Below are positions 16,874 to 28,968 of a DNA stretch of 64,000 bases, piece after piece. Position 1 is the stretch's first letter, and each line of letters begins with the position of its first letter. The translations under genes and the position numbers were made by a program. Below the pieces are notes generated by a model. It was not told where the DNA came from. It did no database searches and saw nothing but the letters and a program-made list of their open reading frames with translations. Source of the stretch: Streptomyces thinghirensis (GTDB lineage: Bacteria > Actinomycetota > Actinomycetia > Streptomycetales > Streptomycetaceae); contig JAKFGP010000067.1 of assembly GCA_021502835.1 (NCBI GenBank), forward strand, positions 173,601-237,600, read 5' to 3'.

Positions 16874-19284
16874 GTGTCGTCGTCCTCGGCGGCTCTACCG
16901 GGGCCGTTACCGCCCGGAGTCCTTCGCCGAGGTCATCGGGCAGGGGCATGTCACCGACCTTGGCCACAGCAGGCGCTGCGGAACAGCCGGGTCAATCACG
17001 CGTACCTGTTCAGCGGTCCGCGCGGCTGCGCTCTTCAAGACGACCAGCGCCCGGATCCTGGCCCGCTGCCTGAACTGCGAGCAGGGCCACGCCGACCCCG
17101 TGCGGCGAGGTGCTGATCGTGCCGCGACCTGGCGCGCAACGGTCCGGGTTCCATCGACGTCATCGAGATCGACGCCGCCTCCCACGAGGCGTGGACGACG
17201 CCCGTGACCTGCGCGAGAAGGCGTTCTTCGGGCCCGCCTCCAGCCGGTACAAGATCTACATCATCGACGAGGCCCACATGGTCTCCCGCAGGGCTCAACG
17301 CCCTGCTGAAGGTCGTCGAGGAACCCCGGAGCATCTGAAGTTCATCTTCGCAGACCACCGAGCCCGAGAAGGTCATCGGGACCATCCGGTCGCGGACCCA
17401 TCACCACCCCTTCCGCCTCGTGCCGCCCGGCACCCTGCGCGACTACCTCGGCGAGGTGTGCGGCAAGGAGGAGATCCCGGTCGAGGACGGCGTGCTGCCG
17501 CTGGTGGTGCGGGCAGGCGCGGGATCCGTCCGGGACTCCATGTCGGTCATGGACCAGCTGCTCGCGGGCGCCGGCCGCCGACGGTGTGACGTACGACATG
17601 ACGACCGCCCTGCTCGGCTACACGGACGGCTCGCTGCTCGACTCCGTCGTCGAGGCGTTCGTCACGGGGGACGGCTCGGCCGCCTTCGAGGTCGTGGACC
17701 CGGGTGATCGAGGGCGGCAACGACCCGCGGCGCTTCGTCACCGATCTGCTGGAGCGCCTCGCGACCCTGGTGATCCTCGCCGCCGTGCCCGACGCGGGGG
17801 AGAAGGGCTGATCGACGCCCCGGCCGACGTCGTCGAGCGGATGCAGGCCCAGGCGCGGTCCTTCAGGTTGCCGCCGAGCTGAGCCGTGCCGCCGACATCG
17901 TCAACGAGGGACTCACCGAGATGCGCTGGGGCCCACGCGCCCCGCCTCCCAGCTGGAGCTGATCTGCGCGCGCGTGCTCCCACGCCGCGTACGGCGACGA
18001 GCGTTCGGTGATGGCGCGGCTGGACCGGATCGAACGCGGCGTGCAGTTCTCCGCAGGGCGCGGGCGCAGGGTCGCCCGCCATGGGGTACGTGCCCGGGCC
18101 GCGAGGCGCATGCCGCTGCCGGCGGTACCGGTACCGGCACCGGTGGTGTCGCGGCCGCCGCCGCTCCGGTTCCGCCGGGCGGCGGGCCCGCCGCTGCCCG
18201 GGCGGCGGTCCGGGCACCCGGACCCGGTGGTGGTGGCGGTGCCCCGGCGGAGCCGTCTCCACGGGCGGATCGCGCCTGACCGGCCGACGGCTGCCGGTGC
18301 CGGTACGGGTCCCGCTCCCGACGAAGGCGGCGCCTCCGCCGGAGCGGAACAGTCCCAGGCCGCCCCCGTACCTCCTGCCGCCCCCACCGCCCCCGCCGAG
18401 ACACCTCCCTCCGCACCCCGCACCCCGGTGCCTGGCCGACCGCGGCTCCGCGTGGTGGCGGTCGGCGCCCCGGGGGTGGCCCACGGCGGCACCGGCGGGC
18501 GGCGGCCAGTCCCGGCCTCCGGCCGCCCCGCTTCCGGTCCCGCCCCGACTCCGGCCCCGGCCCCGGCACCCGTGCCGACCGCCGTCGCCCCCGGGCCTGC
18601 GCCTCTCCGCCGCCGGGTGCGGGAGTCGACCCGCTTGCACGATCTGGCCCAACATCCTGGAGGCGGTCAAGAACCGCCGCCGGTTCACCTGGATCCTGCT
18701 CAGCCAGAACGCCCAGGTGACCGGCCTGAGCGGCACGTCCTCCAGATCGGCTTCGTCAACGCCGGTGCTCGCGACAACTTCATGAGCAGCGGCAGCGAGG
18801 ACGGTGCTGCGGCAGGCCCCTGGCCGAGCAGTTCAACGTGCAGTGGAAGATCGAGGCGGTCGTCGACCCCGTCCGGCGGCTCGGCGTCTCCGCCCCCGCC
18901 GGTCCCCTCCGGTGGCCCACGGCGGATCCGGTGCCGGTGGGTCCGGTCCCGGTGGATCCGGTGGTGCCGGTGGATCCGGTGGTGGTTGGTTACGGCGGTG
19001 GTGGCGGCTACGGAGGCGGTGCGCCCGCACAGCGCCCGTCGGCACCCCTCGCCCGCGGCCCGGGCCCCGCGCCGTCCGCGCCCGCCGCGCCGGGACCGGC
19101 GTCCGACTCGGCGTCCGCCCCAGCGCCCCGACCCCCGGCCCCCGAGCGCGCGCCCGGTCTCCCCCGAGGACGACATCCCCGAGGACGACGACCCCGACCT
19201 CGACGAGTCGGCCCCTCCCTCGGCAAGGAACTGCTGGTACGGGAGCTGGGGGCGTCGGTGGTCGAGGAGATTCCCGCACGGTAG
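16874..19284 (+). CDS. dnaX: DNA polymerase III subunit gamma/tau (frameshifted)
   Basis: This is the clamp-loader ATPase that loads the sliding clamp and, as tau, couples the polymerases. The GTG start (VSSSSAAL..) is two bases after an out-of-phase ATG. YRPESFAEVIGQ, VNHAYLFSGPRGC (Walker A, garbled right after by an indel), the LNCEQGHADP zinc-site region, YIIDEAHMV (Walker B, DEAH) and GAGSVRDSMSVMDQLLAGA with sensor regions identify it. Domain III runs to about 18070. The long tau-specific middle is Pro/Ala/Gly-rich low complexity, followed by a C-terminal domain (LEAVKNRRRFTWILLSQNAQ) and an end LVRELGASVVEEIPAR. About 803 codons in all with more than fifteen frame changes, which in an essential gene must be mostly errors. 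Confidence 0.92.
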
Positions 19285-19431
19285 TTCCAGTTCCGCTGGT
19301 TCCACGAGCAGGCGGGGTGCCGGGCCGCGCGTTCCGGGCCCCGCACTGGAGGAACCCACAAGCCTCCCCGCCCCCGCCCTTCGGAAGCCCGCACAAACCG
19401 CACCCGGCCCGTTCCCATTAGGCTTCACCCC

Positions 19432-20684
<1,253 letters not shown>

Positions 20685-20723
20685 CCCCAGCCCTGCGGAA
20701 CACTCCCGCGCACCCAGCCCGAC

Positions 20724-20755
20724 AGGCCCCGGCTCCGTCTCAGAAGCCGGGGCCT
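20724..20755 (+). terminator. Terminator after purD
   Basis: Perfect 11-bp stem AGGCCCCGGCT / AGCCGGGGCCT with a nine-base loop, 40 bases after the purD stop and followed by TATCCTTGCT. It is a clear intrinsic terminator. Confidence 0.9.
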
Positions 20756-20978
20756 ATCCTTGCTGTCCGTCATCCACCTTTCCCCCAAAGCCATTCCATC
20801 GAGTGACCGATGCGCCATACGCTGACGGGCACGAAGCCCCAACCATGGTGCCGCGCAGGCATTCCGGCACTTGGCCCACCGGCATACGATGTCAGTGGCG
20901 GGTGCCACAGTGGGGGAGTGAGCAAGAGCCGAGAGCGGCAGGAAAGTCCAGGACAGCAAGGAGGGGTGAGGTCCGGCC

Positions 20979-23418
20979 ATGACCGGTATCGGTGGTGTGG
21001 AGATGGGCGCGCAGGCAGCGCGCTCCCGGGCGCTGGCCGTGCTGCGCATTCCGCAGCAGGGCGCTGGCCGTCGCCCTGTTGCCCGCTGCGGCCGCCGTGA
21101 TCCTGCTCGTGGGCGGCTCCACCGGGCACCTCGCGGGCGGGGGCTGGGACACGGCCCGCTGGGCGGTGTCGGCGCTCGCGCTTCTCGTACTGGCGGCCGC
21201 CGCCGGAGTCGCCCTCGTCGTCGCCCGCTCCCGGCCCGCCGTGACCCCGACGGTCACGATCGCCGAGGAGTCGGCGCCGGACCTCTACCGGATGGTGCGC
21301 GACCTGGCCGACCGGCTCGACGTCCCCGCCCCCTCCGCGTGGCCAGCGCTCACGCCGGACTGCGACAGCTGGCTGGAGGACCGCACCCACCTCGGCCCAC
21401 GGCCCGCCGCCCGTGGAGGAACACGACGACGTGGCCGGCGTCGGCGGACCAGCCCACCGCCGGACCGCCGCCGCGCCCGTGCTCGTCATCGGCTCGCCCT
21501 TCCTGTGGTGGATGCGCGTGGGCGAACTGCGTGCCGTCCTCGCCCCGGTCGTCGCCGGTGCGGGCCCTCGGCGCACCCGGACATAGCCGCGGCCCGCCGC
21601 TTCATGCAGGGGCCTGGACGCCGCGGTGGCGGTGGCCTCGTCGAACAGGCGCGGTCCGCTGTCCCGGGCGGCGTGCGCGGGGCTCGGCTGGGTGGCCGAG
21701 GCTCCTGTTGCGCAGCTGCCGCGTCCACGCGGCACAGATGGAGCGCGGGGTCGCGACCGCGGCCGCCGAGCGTGCACAGGCTGTGGACTACGGTCTGCGG
21801 ATCGTCGCGCAGGAGCAGGTCGGGCTCGCCTACGCGGGCTGGGACCGGCTGCTGACCCGGGTGGCGCTGCCCGCCTGGCGGATGGGCCGCTGGCCCTCCC
21901 GGCTGGACGTGGGTGTGGTCGCCGCGCTCACGGAGCTGTCCCGCCGCGACCGCCTGGCCGAGGCTACGCCTCCCCGCCTGGGCGAACGTCCGGCCTGCGA
22001 CCTGCTGGAGGAGCCAGGGGTGATGGACGAGGCGGTCTCCCTCCTCGCAGCGCGCCTCTTCCACGGCGGGCCCGCCGGAGACCGGCCCGGACTGGGCGCC
22101 GGTGGCCTGGGACGAGTATCCCGAGGAGGTCGTCGACCGGACCTGGCGCACGGACGCGGCCCGCCTCCACCGCGTCCTGGACACCCTGGGCGTCCGCACG
22201 CGCGGGCGACGCGACACCGGGCACGGACGGCCGACCCTGGCCCGCGTCCTGGACCACCTCTAGACAACCCCCCGCCCCGGCCGCCGACGGCCCCTCCCCG
22301 CCGCCCGGAGACACGACAGCCGCGAGCGACACGGGGCGGAACCCGTCACCGACACTGAAACCGGAGCGACGACCGAGCCCGTCACCGACACTGAAACCGG
22401 AGCGACGACCGGCCCGGTACCGGCGCCCCGGCACGGTGGCCCAGCCCGGTACCGGCCCCGGCATCGGTGGCCCAGCCCGGTACCGGCCCCGGCACGGGTG
22501 GCCCGGCCCGCCACCGGACCCGTACCAGTGACCGCGCCCGGCACCGACGCCGCCACGCATCCGCCGTACGCCGAGCACGGCGCCCACGCCGGGCGACGCC
22601 CACGCCGAGCACGGCGCCCACGCCGGGCACGACGCCCACGCCGGGCACGACGCCCACGCCGAGCACGGCGCCCACGCCGGGCACGACGCCCACGCCGAGC
22701 ACGGCGCCCACGCCGGGCACGACGCCCACGCCGAGCACGGCGCCCGCGCCGAGCACGACGCCCACGCCGGGCACGACGCCCACGCCGAGCACGGCGCCCA
22801 CGCTGGGCACGACGCCCACGACGCGCAGGCCGCCCACGAAACGCCCGCCGCCCCCGCCGCCCACCTAGGCACCCACGACGACGCGGACACTCCCGGCGGC
22901 CCCCACCCGGACTACCGGGCCGCCCCTCCTCCGCCTCCGCCCCTTCCTCCGCCGCCCCCGACGACACCGCCACCGCCGACGACGACGACCCGGCCGGCAC
23001 CACGGCCCGCGGAGCCGCCCTCGCGGCAGGGCTCAGTGCCCAGCTGGCCCGCGAGGAGGCGGAGGCACAGCCGGCCGGGGTCCAGGCCCCCGCCCAGGGA
23101 GCCGCGGCGCCGGTCGGCCCCGACGCCGCCCTCTGGGACGATCGCGCGCTGCCTCTCCTCCCCTGCAGCCCCCGCGCACCGGCCGCGAGATCCTCACCGC
23201 CCACGTCACGGCGATGGTGCTGCGCGGCGATGGACACCGCCGGCGCGACCCCCGGCCTCGACTGGCTCGACGGGCCGTCCCTCCTGGTCGACGGCGCCCG
23301 CGCCGTGGACCTGGGCCCCCACGTCCGCAGCCTCGTCGAGACGGGCGACCCGGGCCCCCTGCGCGTCTGGATGACCGAGCTCGGCATACGCCCGGAGAAG
23401 CCGGTGCGCCTGGTCTGA
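20979..23418 (+). CDS. M48-like integral membrane protein with histidine-rich repeat linker (frameshifted)
   Basis: About 813 codons. The start [18 protein letters not shown] has AAGGAGGGG about 12 bases upstream. Two N-terminal helices ([18 protein letters not shown] and [19 protein letters not shown]) precede a soluble region [30 protein letters not shown], which resembles the pro-segment of M48 metallopeptidases, and [21 protein letters not shown] see no intact HExxH, so activity is doubtful. A long disordered part begins near 22260 with duplicated [10 protein letters not shown] units, then the histidine repeats (22570-22850). The C-terminal domain ends [24 protein letters not shown] at 23418. 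In-frame TAGs such as 22263 fall where indels shift the frame. It lies between purD and a dimethylformamidase-like gene. Confidence 0.6.
22570..22850 (+). repeat. Histidine-rich tandem repeat ([12 protein letters not shown] type)
   Basis: About 280 bases of 18- and 36-base units such as GAGCACGGCGCCCACGCC and GGGCACGACGCCCACGCC. In the phase that joins up with the flanking coding sequence they encode alternating EHGAHA and GHDAHA blocks, about 30 histidines in 90 residues. Unit variation is small, so expansion is recent. The other two phases give PTPST or ARRPRR repeats that are less coherent with the flanks. Confidence 0.85.
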
Positions 23419-23597
23419 CCCGCCCACCGGCTGCCGTGCCGGAACGCGAATCGGACTCCCCGATTCCACTTTGGGCCACTTCGCAACGAACAGTGACAGC
23501 ACGCGCGCGAAATGTGATGTGCTGGGACCGATCGCGCACATGGCAAAGGCGTTCGTCATACGCACGACCACGGGGGCACGAGGGAGGGGACTGTCCC

Positions 23598-25103
23598 ATG
23601 GGGTCCGAGCAGATCCGCCGCTGGGAGTCGGGAGCACTCGCGCATGCCGTGACGGATCCTCGGACAGGGGCCCGTCCCCTGGTTACGCGGCGGCGAGACG
23701 TACTTCGGCGACACCGGCCAGGTCGTCGCCTGGTACGCGGACCAGGACGCCGTACCGGACCCGGACCCGGACGGCAGGACCGGCACGAAGACCCGAGGGC
23801 GGCGCACCGACGGCGGCGGCCCGCGCGGCGCCGACGACGTCCGCCGCCAGATCAAGGGCTTCACCGCCACCCGGAGCCGCCGCCCCCGGCGAGGCCATCG
23901 ACTTCCACATCACCGTCGACCCACCCAGGAGTTCAGCGTCGACGTCTACCGGATCGGCCACTACGGCGGTGACGGCGCCGCCAAGATCACCACCAGCCCC
24001 CGCCTGTCCGGCATCGTCCAGCCCCCGCCGCTCACCGCCGACCGCACGGTCTCCTACCATCACTGGTGGCTGTCCTGGCGGCTCCAGATCCGTCGTACTG
24101 GAACATCGGCGCGTACGTGGCCGTCCTCACCACTGCCGACGGCTACCGCTCCCACGTGCCCTTCACGGTCCGCGACAGCCACCCGGCCGACCTGCTCCTC
24201 CTCCTGCCGGACATCACCTGGCAGGCGTACAACCTCTACCCGGAGGACGGCCGCACCGGCGCCAGCCTCTACCACGCCTGGGACGACGACGGCCGGCTCC
24301 TCGGCGAGGCGGACGCCGCGACGACCGTCTCCTTCGACCGCCCGTACGCGGGTGCCGGCCTGCCCCTCCACGTCGGCCACGCCTACGACTTCATCCGCTT
24401 CGCCGAGCGCTACGGCTACGACCTCGCCTACGCCGACGCCCGCGACCTGCACTCCGGCCGCGTCGACCCGACCCGCTACCGGGGCCTGGTCTTCCCCCGG
24501 GCACGACGAGTACTGGTCCGCCGCCATGCGCCGCACCACGGAACTCGCCCGCGAGCACGGCACGTCCCTGGTCTTCCTCTCCGCCAACACCATGTACTGG
24601 CAGGTGGAGCTGGCCCCCTCCCCGTCCGGCACCCCCGACCGCCTGCTGACCTGCCGCAAGCGCCGGGGTCCGGGCCGGCCGGTGCTGTGGCGGGAGGTCG
24701 ACCGCGCCGAACAGCAACTGCTCGGCATCCAGTACGCCGGCCGCGTCCCCGAACCGCACCCGATGATCGTCCGCAACGCCGGGCACTGGCTCTGGGAGGC
24801 CACCGGAGCGCACGAGGGCGACGAGATCGAGGACCTGGTCGCGGGCGAGGCCGACCGCTACTTCCGCGCACCGCGCTCCCCGAGCACGACGAACGGGTCC
24901 TGCTCGCGCACAGCCCGTACACCGACGTCGAGGGCGCCCGGCGCCACCAGGAGACGTCCCTGTACCGGGCGCCGTCGGGCGCCTGGGTCTTCGCGTCCGG
25001 GACGTTCGCCTGGTCGCCGGCGCTGGACCGACCCGGCCACGTCGACCCCCGGGTCCAGCGGGCCACCGCCAACCTCCTGGACCGCATCTGCAAACGGGAC
25101 TGA
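23598..25103 (+). CDS. N,N-dimethylformamidase beta-subunit-like protein
   Basis: A protein of about 500 residues similar to the large subunit of N,N-dimethylformamidase, a metal amidase of the cyclase/amidohydrolase-like fold. The start MGSEQIRRWESGALAHAVTD follows GGGAGGGGACTGTCCC. FSVDVYRIGHYGGDGA opens a beta domain, and ADLLLLLPDITWQAYNLYPEDG with RSHVPFTVRD are family hallmarks. The catalytic-type core YRGLVFPGHDEYWSAAMR, LVFLSANTMYW and HPMIVRNAGHWLWEATGA lie in the second half; the end NLLDRICKRD is at 25103. Three or four indels, mostly before 24060. In Streptomyces such proteins are encoded between purD and purC, without a known small subunit nearby. Its natural substrate is unknown. 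Confidence 0.78.
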
Positions 25104-25189
25104 CCCGCACCCGGACCGACCCGCCGTCCCCGATCACCCGGCCGTACGGGAGAATCGGAACCACTTGGACAGAACCACGGGGAGGAACC

Positions 25190-26099
25190 GTGTCCGGATT
25201 CGTCGAAAAGCCCGAGCCGATCCAGGTTCCGGGTCTGGTGCATCTGCACACCGGCAAGGTGCGCGAGCTGTACCAGAACGAGGCGGGCGACCTCGTGATG
25301 GTCGCCAGCGACCGCATCTCCGCCTACGACTGGGTGCTGCCGACCGAGATCCCCGACAAGGGCCGGGTCCCCACCCAGCTCTCCCTGTGGTGGTTCGACC
25401 AGCTCGCCGACCTGGTCCCGAACCACGTCCTGAGCACCGAGCTGCCCCCCGGCGCCCCCGCCGACTGGGAGGGCCGCGCGCTGGTCTGCAAGTCCCTGCG
25501 GATGGTCCCCGTGGAGTGCGTGGCCCGCGGCTACCCTCACCGGCTCGGGGCTGGCCGAGTACAACGAGACCCGTACCGTCTGCGGCCTCGCGCTCCCCGA
25601 GGGCCTCGTCGACGGCTCGGAACTGCCCGCCCCGATCTTCACCCCGGCCACCAAGGCCGAGGTCGGCGAGCACGACGAGAACGTCTCCTACGAGGAGGTC
25701 GCCCGCCAGGTCGGCGCGGACACCGCGGCCGCCCTGCGCCAGGCCACCCTCGCCGTCTACTCCCGCGCCCGGGACATCGCCCGCGACCGCGGCGTCATCC
25801 TGGCGGACACCAAGTTCGAGTTCGGCTTCGCGGGCGGAGCGGCGACGACCTCGTCCTCGGCGACGAGGTACTCACCCCGGACTCCTCCGCTTCTGGCCGG
25901 CCGACCAGTGGCAGCCGGGCCGCGCGCAGCGCCGTCGTACGACAAGCAGTTCGTCCGGGACTGGCTGACCTCGGCGGAGTCCGGCTGGGACCGGAAGAGC
26001 GAGCAGCCCCCGCCGCCGCTGCCGCAGCGGGTCGTGGACGCGACCCGGGCCAAGTACGTGGAGGCCTACGAGCGCCTGACCGGCCTGACCTGGTCGTAG
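25190..26099 (+). CDS. purC: SAICAR synthase (phosphoribosylaminoimidazole-succinocarboxamide synthase)
   Basis: Eighth step of purine synthesis: ligates aspartate to CAIR with ATP. The GTG start (VSGFVEKPEPIQVPG) follows GGGGAGGAACC. HTGKVRELYQNEAGDLVMVA is the ATP-binding N-terminus, SDRISAYDWVLPTEIPDKG the core motif, VPVECVARGYL the next, ADTKFEFGF a metal/nucleotide loop, and SYDKQFVRDWL near the end is typical. About 300 residues is normal. Two or three indels lie at about 25545 and 25840-25920. The stop at 26099 is followed by three TAGCCGCAG units and a terminator. Confidence 0.95.
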
Positions 26100-26138
26100 C
26101 CGCAGTAGCCGCAGTAGCCGCGGCACCGCGACACGAGA

Positions 26139-26163
26139 AAGCCCCGGCCGGAACCGGGGGCTT
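26139..26163. terminator. Terminator between purC and tRNA-Gly
   Basis: AAGCCCCGG-CCGGAA-CCGGGGGCTT forms a nine-base-pair stem. It lies between convergent purC and the minus-strand tRNA-Gly gene, so it can serve both. Confidence 0.8.
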
Positions 26164-26173
26164 CCTCACACTG

Positions 26174-26246
26174 AGCGAACGACGAGGTTCGAACTCGCGA
26201 CCTCAACCTTGGCAAGGTTGCGCTCTACCAACTGAGCTACGTTCGC
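26174..26246 (-). tRNA. tRNA-Gly (anticodon GCC), copy 1
   Basis: The minus strand has acceptor GCGAACG pairing with CGTTCGC, D-arm GCTCAGTTGGTAGAGC, anticodon arm CAACCTTGCCAAGGTTG with anticodon GCC, and T-arm GCGAGTTCGAACCTCGT. Seventy-three bases, no encoded CCA. Nearly identical to the gene at 30083-30155, which differs by two base changes, one in the acceptor pair and one in the T-arm. Confidence 0.95.
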
Positions 26247-26269
26247 ACTGCGCCGTGGCGCGACAGCCA

Positions 26270-26883
26270 CTATACCCAACCCCGCTCCCGCGCGAGCCGC
26301 ACCGCCGCGTGCCGGTTCTCGGCGCCGAGCTTGTTCGCGGCCGACGACAGGTAGTTCCGTGCGGTCCCCTCCGCGAGCGCGGCGCGCTCGGCGATCTCCG
26401 CGACGGGCGCCCCGTCGGCGGCGTGCTCCAGCACCTCGGCCTCGCGCGCGGTCAGCGGCGAGTCCCCGGCGGAGATCGCGTCGGCGGCCAACTCCGGGTC
26501 GACGTAGCGGTTTCCGGCGTGCACCGCGCGGATCAGCTCGGCGAGCCGCTGGGCGCTGACCGTCTTGGGGACGAACCCGCGCACCCCCGCCGCGAGCGCC
26601 CGCTTCAGATGGCCGGGCCGCCCGTGACTGGTCACGATCAGCACCCGGCAGGCGGGCAGCTCGGACCGCAGGGATGTGGCGACCTTCACACCGTCCGCGC
26701 CGGGCATCTGCAGATCCAGTACGGCGACGTCGGGCGCGTGCGCCCGTGCCATCGCCAGTGCCTCCGGGCCGGTGGCCGCCTCGGCGACCACGACGAGGTC
26801 GTCCTCCAGGGACAGCAGGGCCGCGAGCGCCCGCGGATGAGGTGCTCGTCGTCGGCGAGCAGCACCCGTACGGGGGTCGTCAC
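26270..26883 (-). CDS. LuxR/NarL-family response regulator (DesR-like)
   Basis: A response regulator of about 204 residues. The GTG start (VTTPVRVLLADDEHLIRG) has the acidic pair DDEH of the receiver domain. The phospho-acceptor Asp is in VAVLDLQMPGADGV, and the switch Lys in FVPKTVSAQRL. The C-terminal LuxR helix-turn-helix is LTAREAEVLEHAADGAPVAE..LAEGTARNYLSSAANKLGAEN. The end RLARERGWV stops at 26270. One indel lies near 26835. It overlaps the kinase stop by four bases and is the partner of that kinase. The likely target is the ABC exporter operon just upstream, by analogy with DesKR-type systems. Confidence 0.93.
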
Positions 26884-28067
26884 GACGCGGCCTCCAGCAC
26901 CGCGGAACCGGCCGTCGGCAGCGGCACCCGGGCCGTGAGCCGGAACACGCCGTTGCCGGCCCGACCGGCGTCCAGCGTGCCGTCCACGGCGGACAGCCGC
27001 TCCCGCAGCCCCTGCGAGCCCGGACCCGCCCGAGGGCTCTTCCTCGGCCGTCTCCGCCACGCCGTCGTTCTCCACCGTGAGCACTACCCGCCCCTCCGAA
27101 ATCCGCACCGTCACGGCGCACTTCTCCGCGTTGCCGTGCCGCAGCACGTTCGTCGTCGCCTCCCGCACCACCCAGCCGAGCGCCGACTGGACCTCGGCGG
27201 GCAGTCCGGCCGTCTCGCCGGTGACCTCCGAGTCGATGCCGGCCGCCGAGAGCACGCCCCTGGCGCCGGCCAGTTCGACCTCCAGGGCGACCTCCCGGTA
27301 GCCGCGCACGACGTCCCGGACCTCCCGCTGCGACTCCTGGGCGATGCGCTGCACCTCGATCATCTGCTCCACCGCCTCCGGGCCGGCCGCGCCGGGACAG
27401 CTGGACGGCCAGTTCGCTCTTGAGCGCGATCACCGCCAGGTTCCGGCCCATCACGTCGTGCAGGTCCCGCCCGAACCGCAGCCGTTCCTCGGCGACGGCG
27501 AGCCGGGTCCGGGTCTCCCGCGCCTGGTCCAGTTCGTGGACGGCGTTGAGCAGCCATACGGAGAAGACACAGGCGAAGGCGACGAAGCCGCCGCCCACCA
27601 GCACGACGCCCGCGGTGAAGAGGGCGGCGGGGGCCGGCACGTCCAGCAGGAGCGAGAGCGTCGCGGCGCCGACCGAGAAACCGAGGACGAGGCGCGATCG
27701 CGTGCCGTCGGCTGCGCAGGCCGAGCGCGATGATGCCGGACCCGATGGTCACGACACCCCCGAAGGCCGCGCCCGCCGCCGCGGCGACGTCCCCACCGTA
27801 CGACCCGCCCTTGGCGACGCCGAGTGAGGCGAACGCGATCACCACGGTGAGGACGGCGAGCGTCCACAGCAGCCGTGCGGGCTTCGCCCGCAGGCCGAGT
27901 TCCCAGTCCAGCGTCCGGGACGCGACCAGCATGAGGACGGTGGCGTGCACGCCGACCATCAGGAAGAGCACGGTCGCGAGCCGGGCGTCGACCCGTCCGA
28001 AGGCCGACAGCCCCATGGCGACGATCTCCACGACCCCGAAGAAGTGGAACGACCACCGCGTGTGCAC
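26880..28067 (-). CDS. Sensor histidine kinase (HisKA_3, DesK-like)
   Basis: Membrane kinase of about 395 residues. From the GTG (VHTRWSFHFFGVVEIVAMG) five or six hydrophobic helices follow (LATVLFLMVGVHATVLMLVA, LLWTLAVLTVVIAFASLGVA, FGGVVTIGSGIIALGL, LFTAGVVLVGGGFVAF). Then come the dimerisation/phosphorylation helix EERLRFGRDLHDVMGRNLAV with the phospho-acceptor His in LHDVMG, and the ATPase domain (REATTNVLRHGNAEKCAV N-box, VVLTVENDGVAE G1, SGLAGLRERL G2). Indels at about 27700, 27395 and 27030. The stop overlaps the regulator start. It senses membrane or envelope state by analogy with DesK. Confidence 0.88.
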
Positions 28068-28153
28068 GTCTCCACCTTCTCCGGCGTGCTCTTCCGCCCC
28101 CACCATCCGCCCGGCCTGCGCATCCGACCCACTGCTCCCACTCGCCCCGTACC

Positions 28154-28968
28154 TCAGTGCCGCGGCTCCACGCGGAACCACCGCCGTACAGCAAACACCG
28201 CGACCACGGTCCAGGCCACCGCCGTCGCCACGGCACCCAGCGCCTCGTAGGCCGACAGGTCGCCGGTCCAGCCACCGCGCACCAGGGTGATGACGGGTGT
28301 CAGCGGCAGCAGCTCGCAGAAGGAGGCCAGCCGGTCGGGGGAGCACCTCCAGCGGGACGAACATGCCGGAGCCGAGCATCGAGACGAACATGAACGGCAG
28401 CGGCGGACCTGCGCGCTCTCACCGGTCCGGGTGAAGCTCGCGGTGACGGCCGCGAGCGCGGCGCACATGACCAGGCCGAGCAGCAGGCCGAGGACGGCCA
28501 GGTGGGGCGCGGACGGCGCGGACAGGTCGAGCAGCACGAAGCAGCCCGCCGCCAGGGAGCAAGCTCTGCACGAGGCCGCTGAGGACGGCCGGCATCGCGG
28601 ACCCGCTCAGATCTCGACGTCCCGCAGCTCGCCGGTGCGCAGCCGCTTGAGGACGAGTTCCTCGCGCCGGACGACGAAGACGCCGACGAGGGCCGAGTAG
28701 ACGGCGAACAGCAGGGAGAAGCCGATCGCGGCGGGCAGGACGAGCGTGCCGGTGGTCAGTCCGGCCTCGGCGAGGTCCATCTCCTTGGACGCCTGCTGCA
28801 CGCTGAACGGCAGCACCAGCGGCACGAACAGCGCGGCGAGAGGGTGCCCTTGTTCCGTCCGAGCAGGGTCATCTCGGCGCGGGCGAGGGCGGTCATGCGC
28901 CCCATCGGTGTGGTGACCGCGGCGTTCGTGGCGCGCGCCGCGGAGTGCTCGGTGGTCGTGGCGCTCAT
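28154..28968 (-). CDS. ABC-2 type exporter permease
   Basis: Membrane subunit of about 270 residues. The start MSATTTEHSAARATNAAV overlaps the ATPase stop (ATGA). Helices are readable as LFAALFVPLVLPFSV (with a shift near 28845), TLVLPAAIGFSLLFAVYSAL, GLLLGLVMCAALAAVTASFT and ALGAVATAVAWTVVAVFAV, and VVRREELVLKRLRTGELRDV between them is the usual cytoplasmic coupling segment of ABC-2 permeases. The end RRWFRVEPRH stops at 28154. Indels at about 28340, 28405 and 28560. It forms an exporter with the upstream ATPase, and the two-component genes follow on the same strand. Confidence 0.88.

Noticed and set aside
18100..18700. Programmed frameshift in dnaX giving gamma as well as tau
   Set aside because: There is no A-rich slippery sequence, and the region has many random indels, so no programmed site can be argued.
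22560..22860. Regularly spaced repeats resembling a CRISPR array
   Set aside because: Units are contiguous 18-mers without unique spacers and are coding in frame with their flanks; no cas genes nearby.
23036..23600. Separate minus-strand genes across the M48-like gene's C-terminus
   Set aside because: They are antisense shadows; plus-strand codon bias and the end PEKPVRLV are clearly the real signal.
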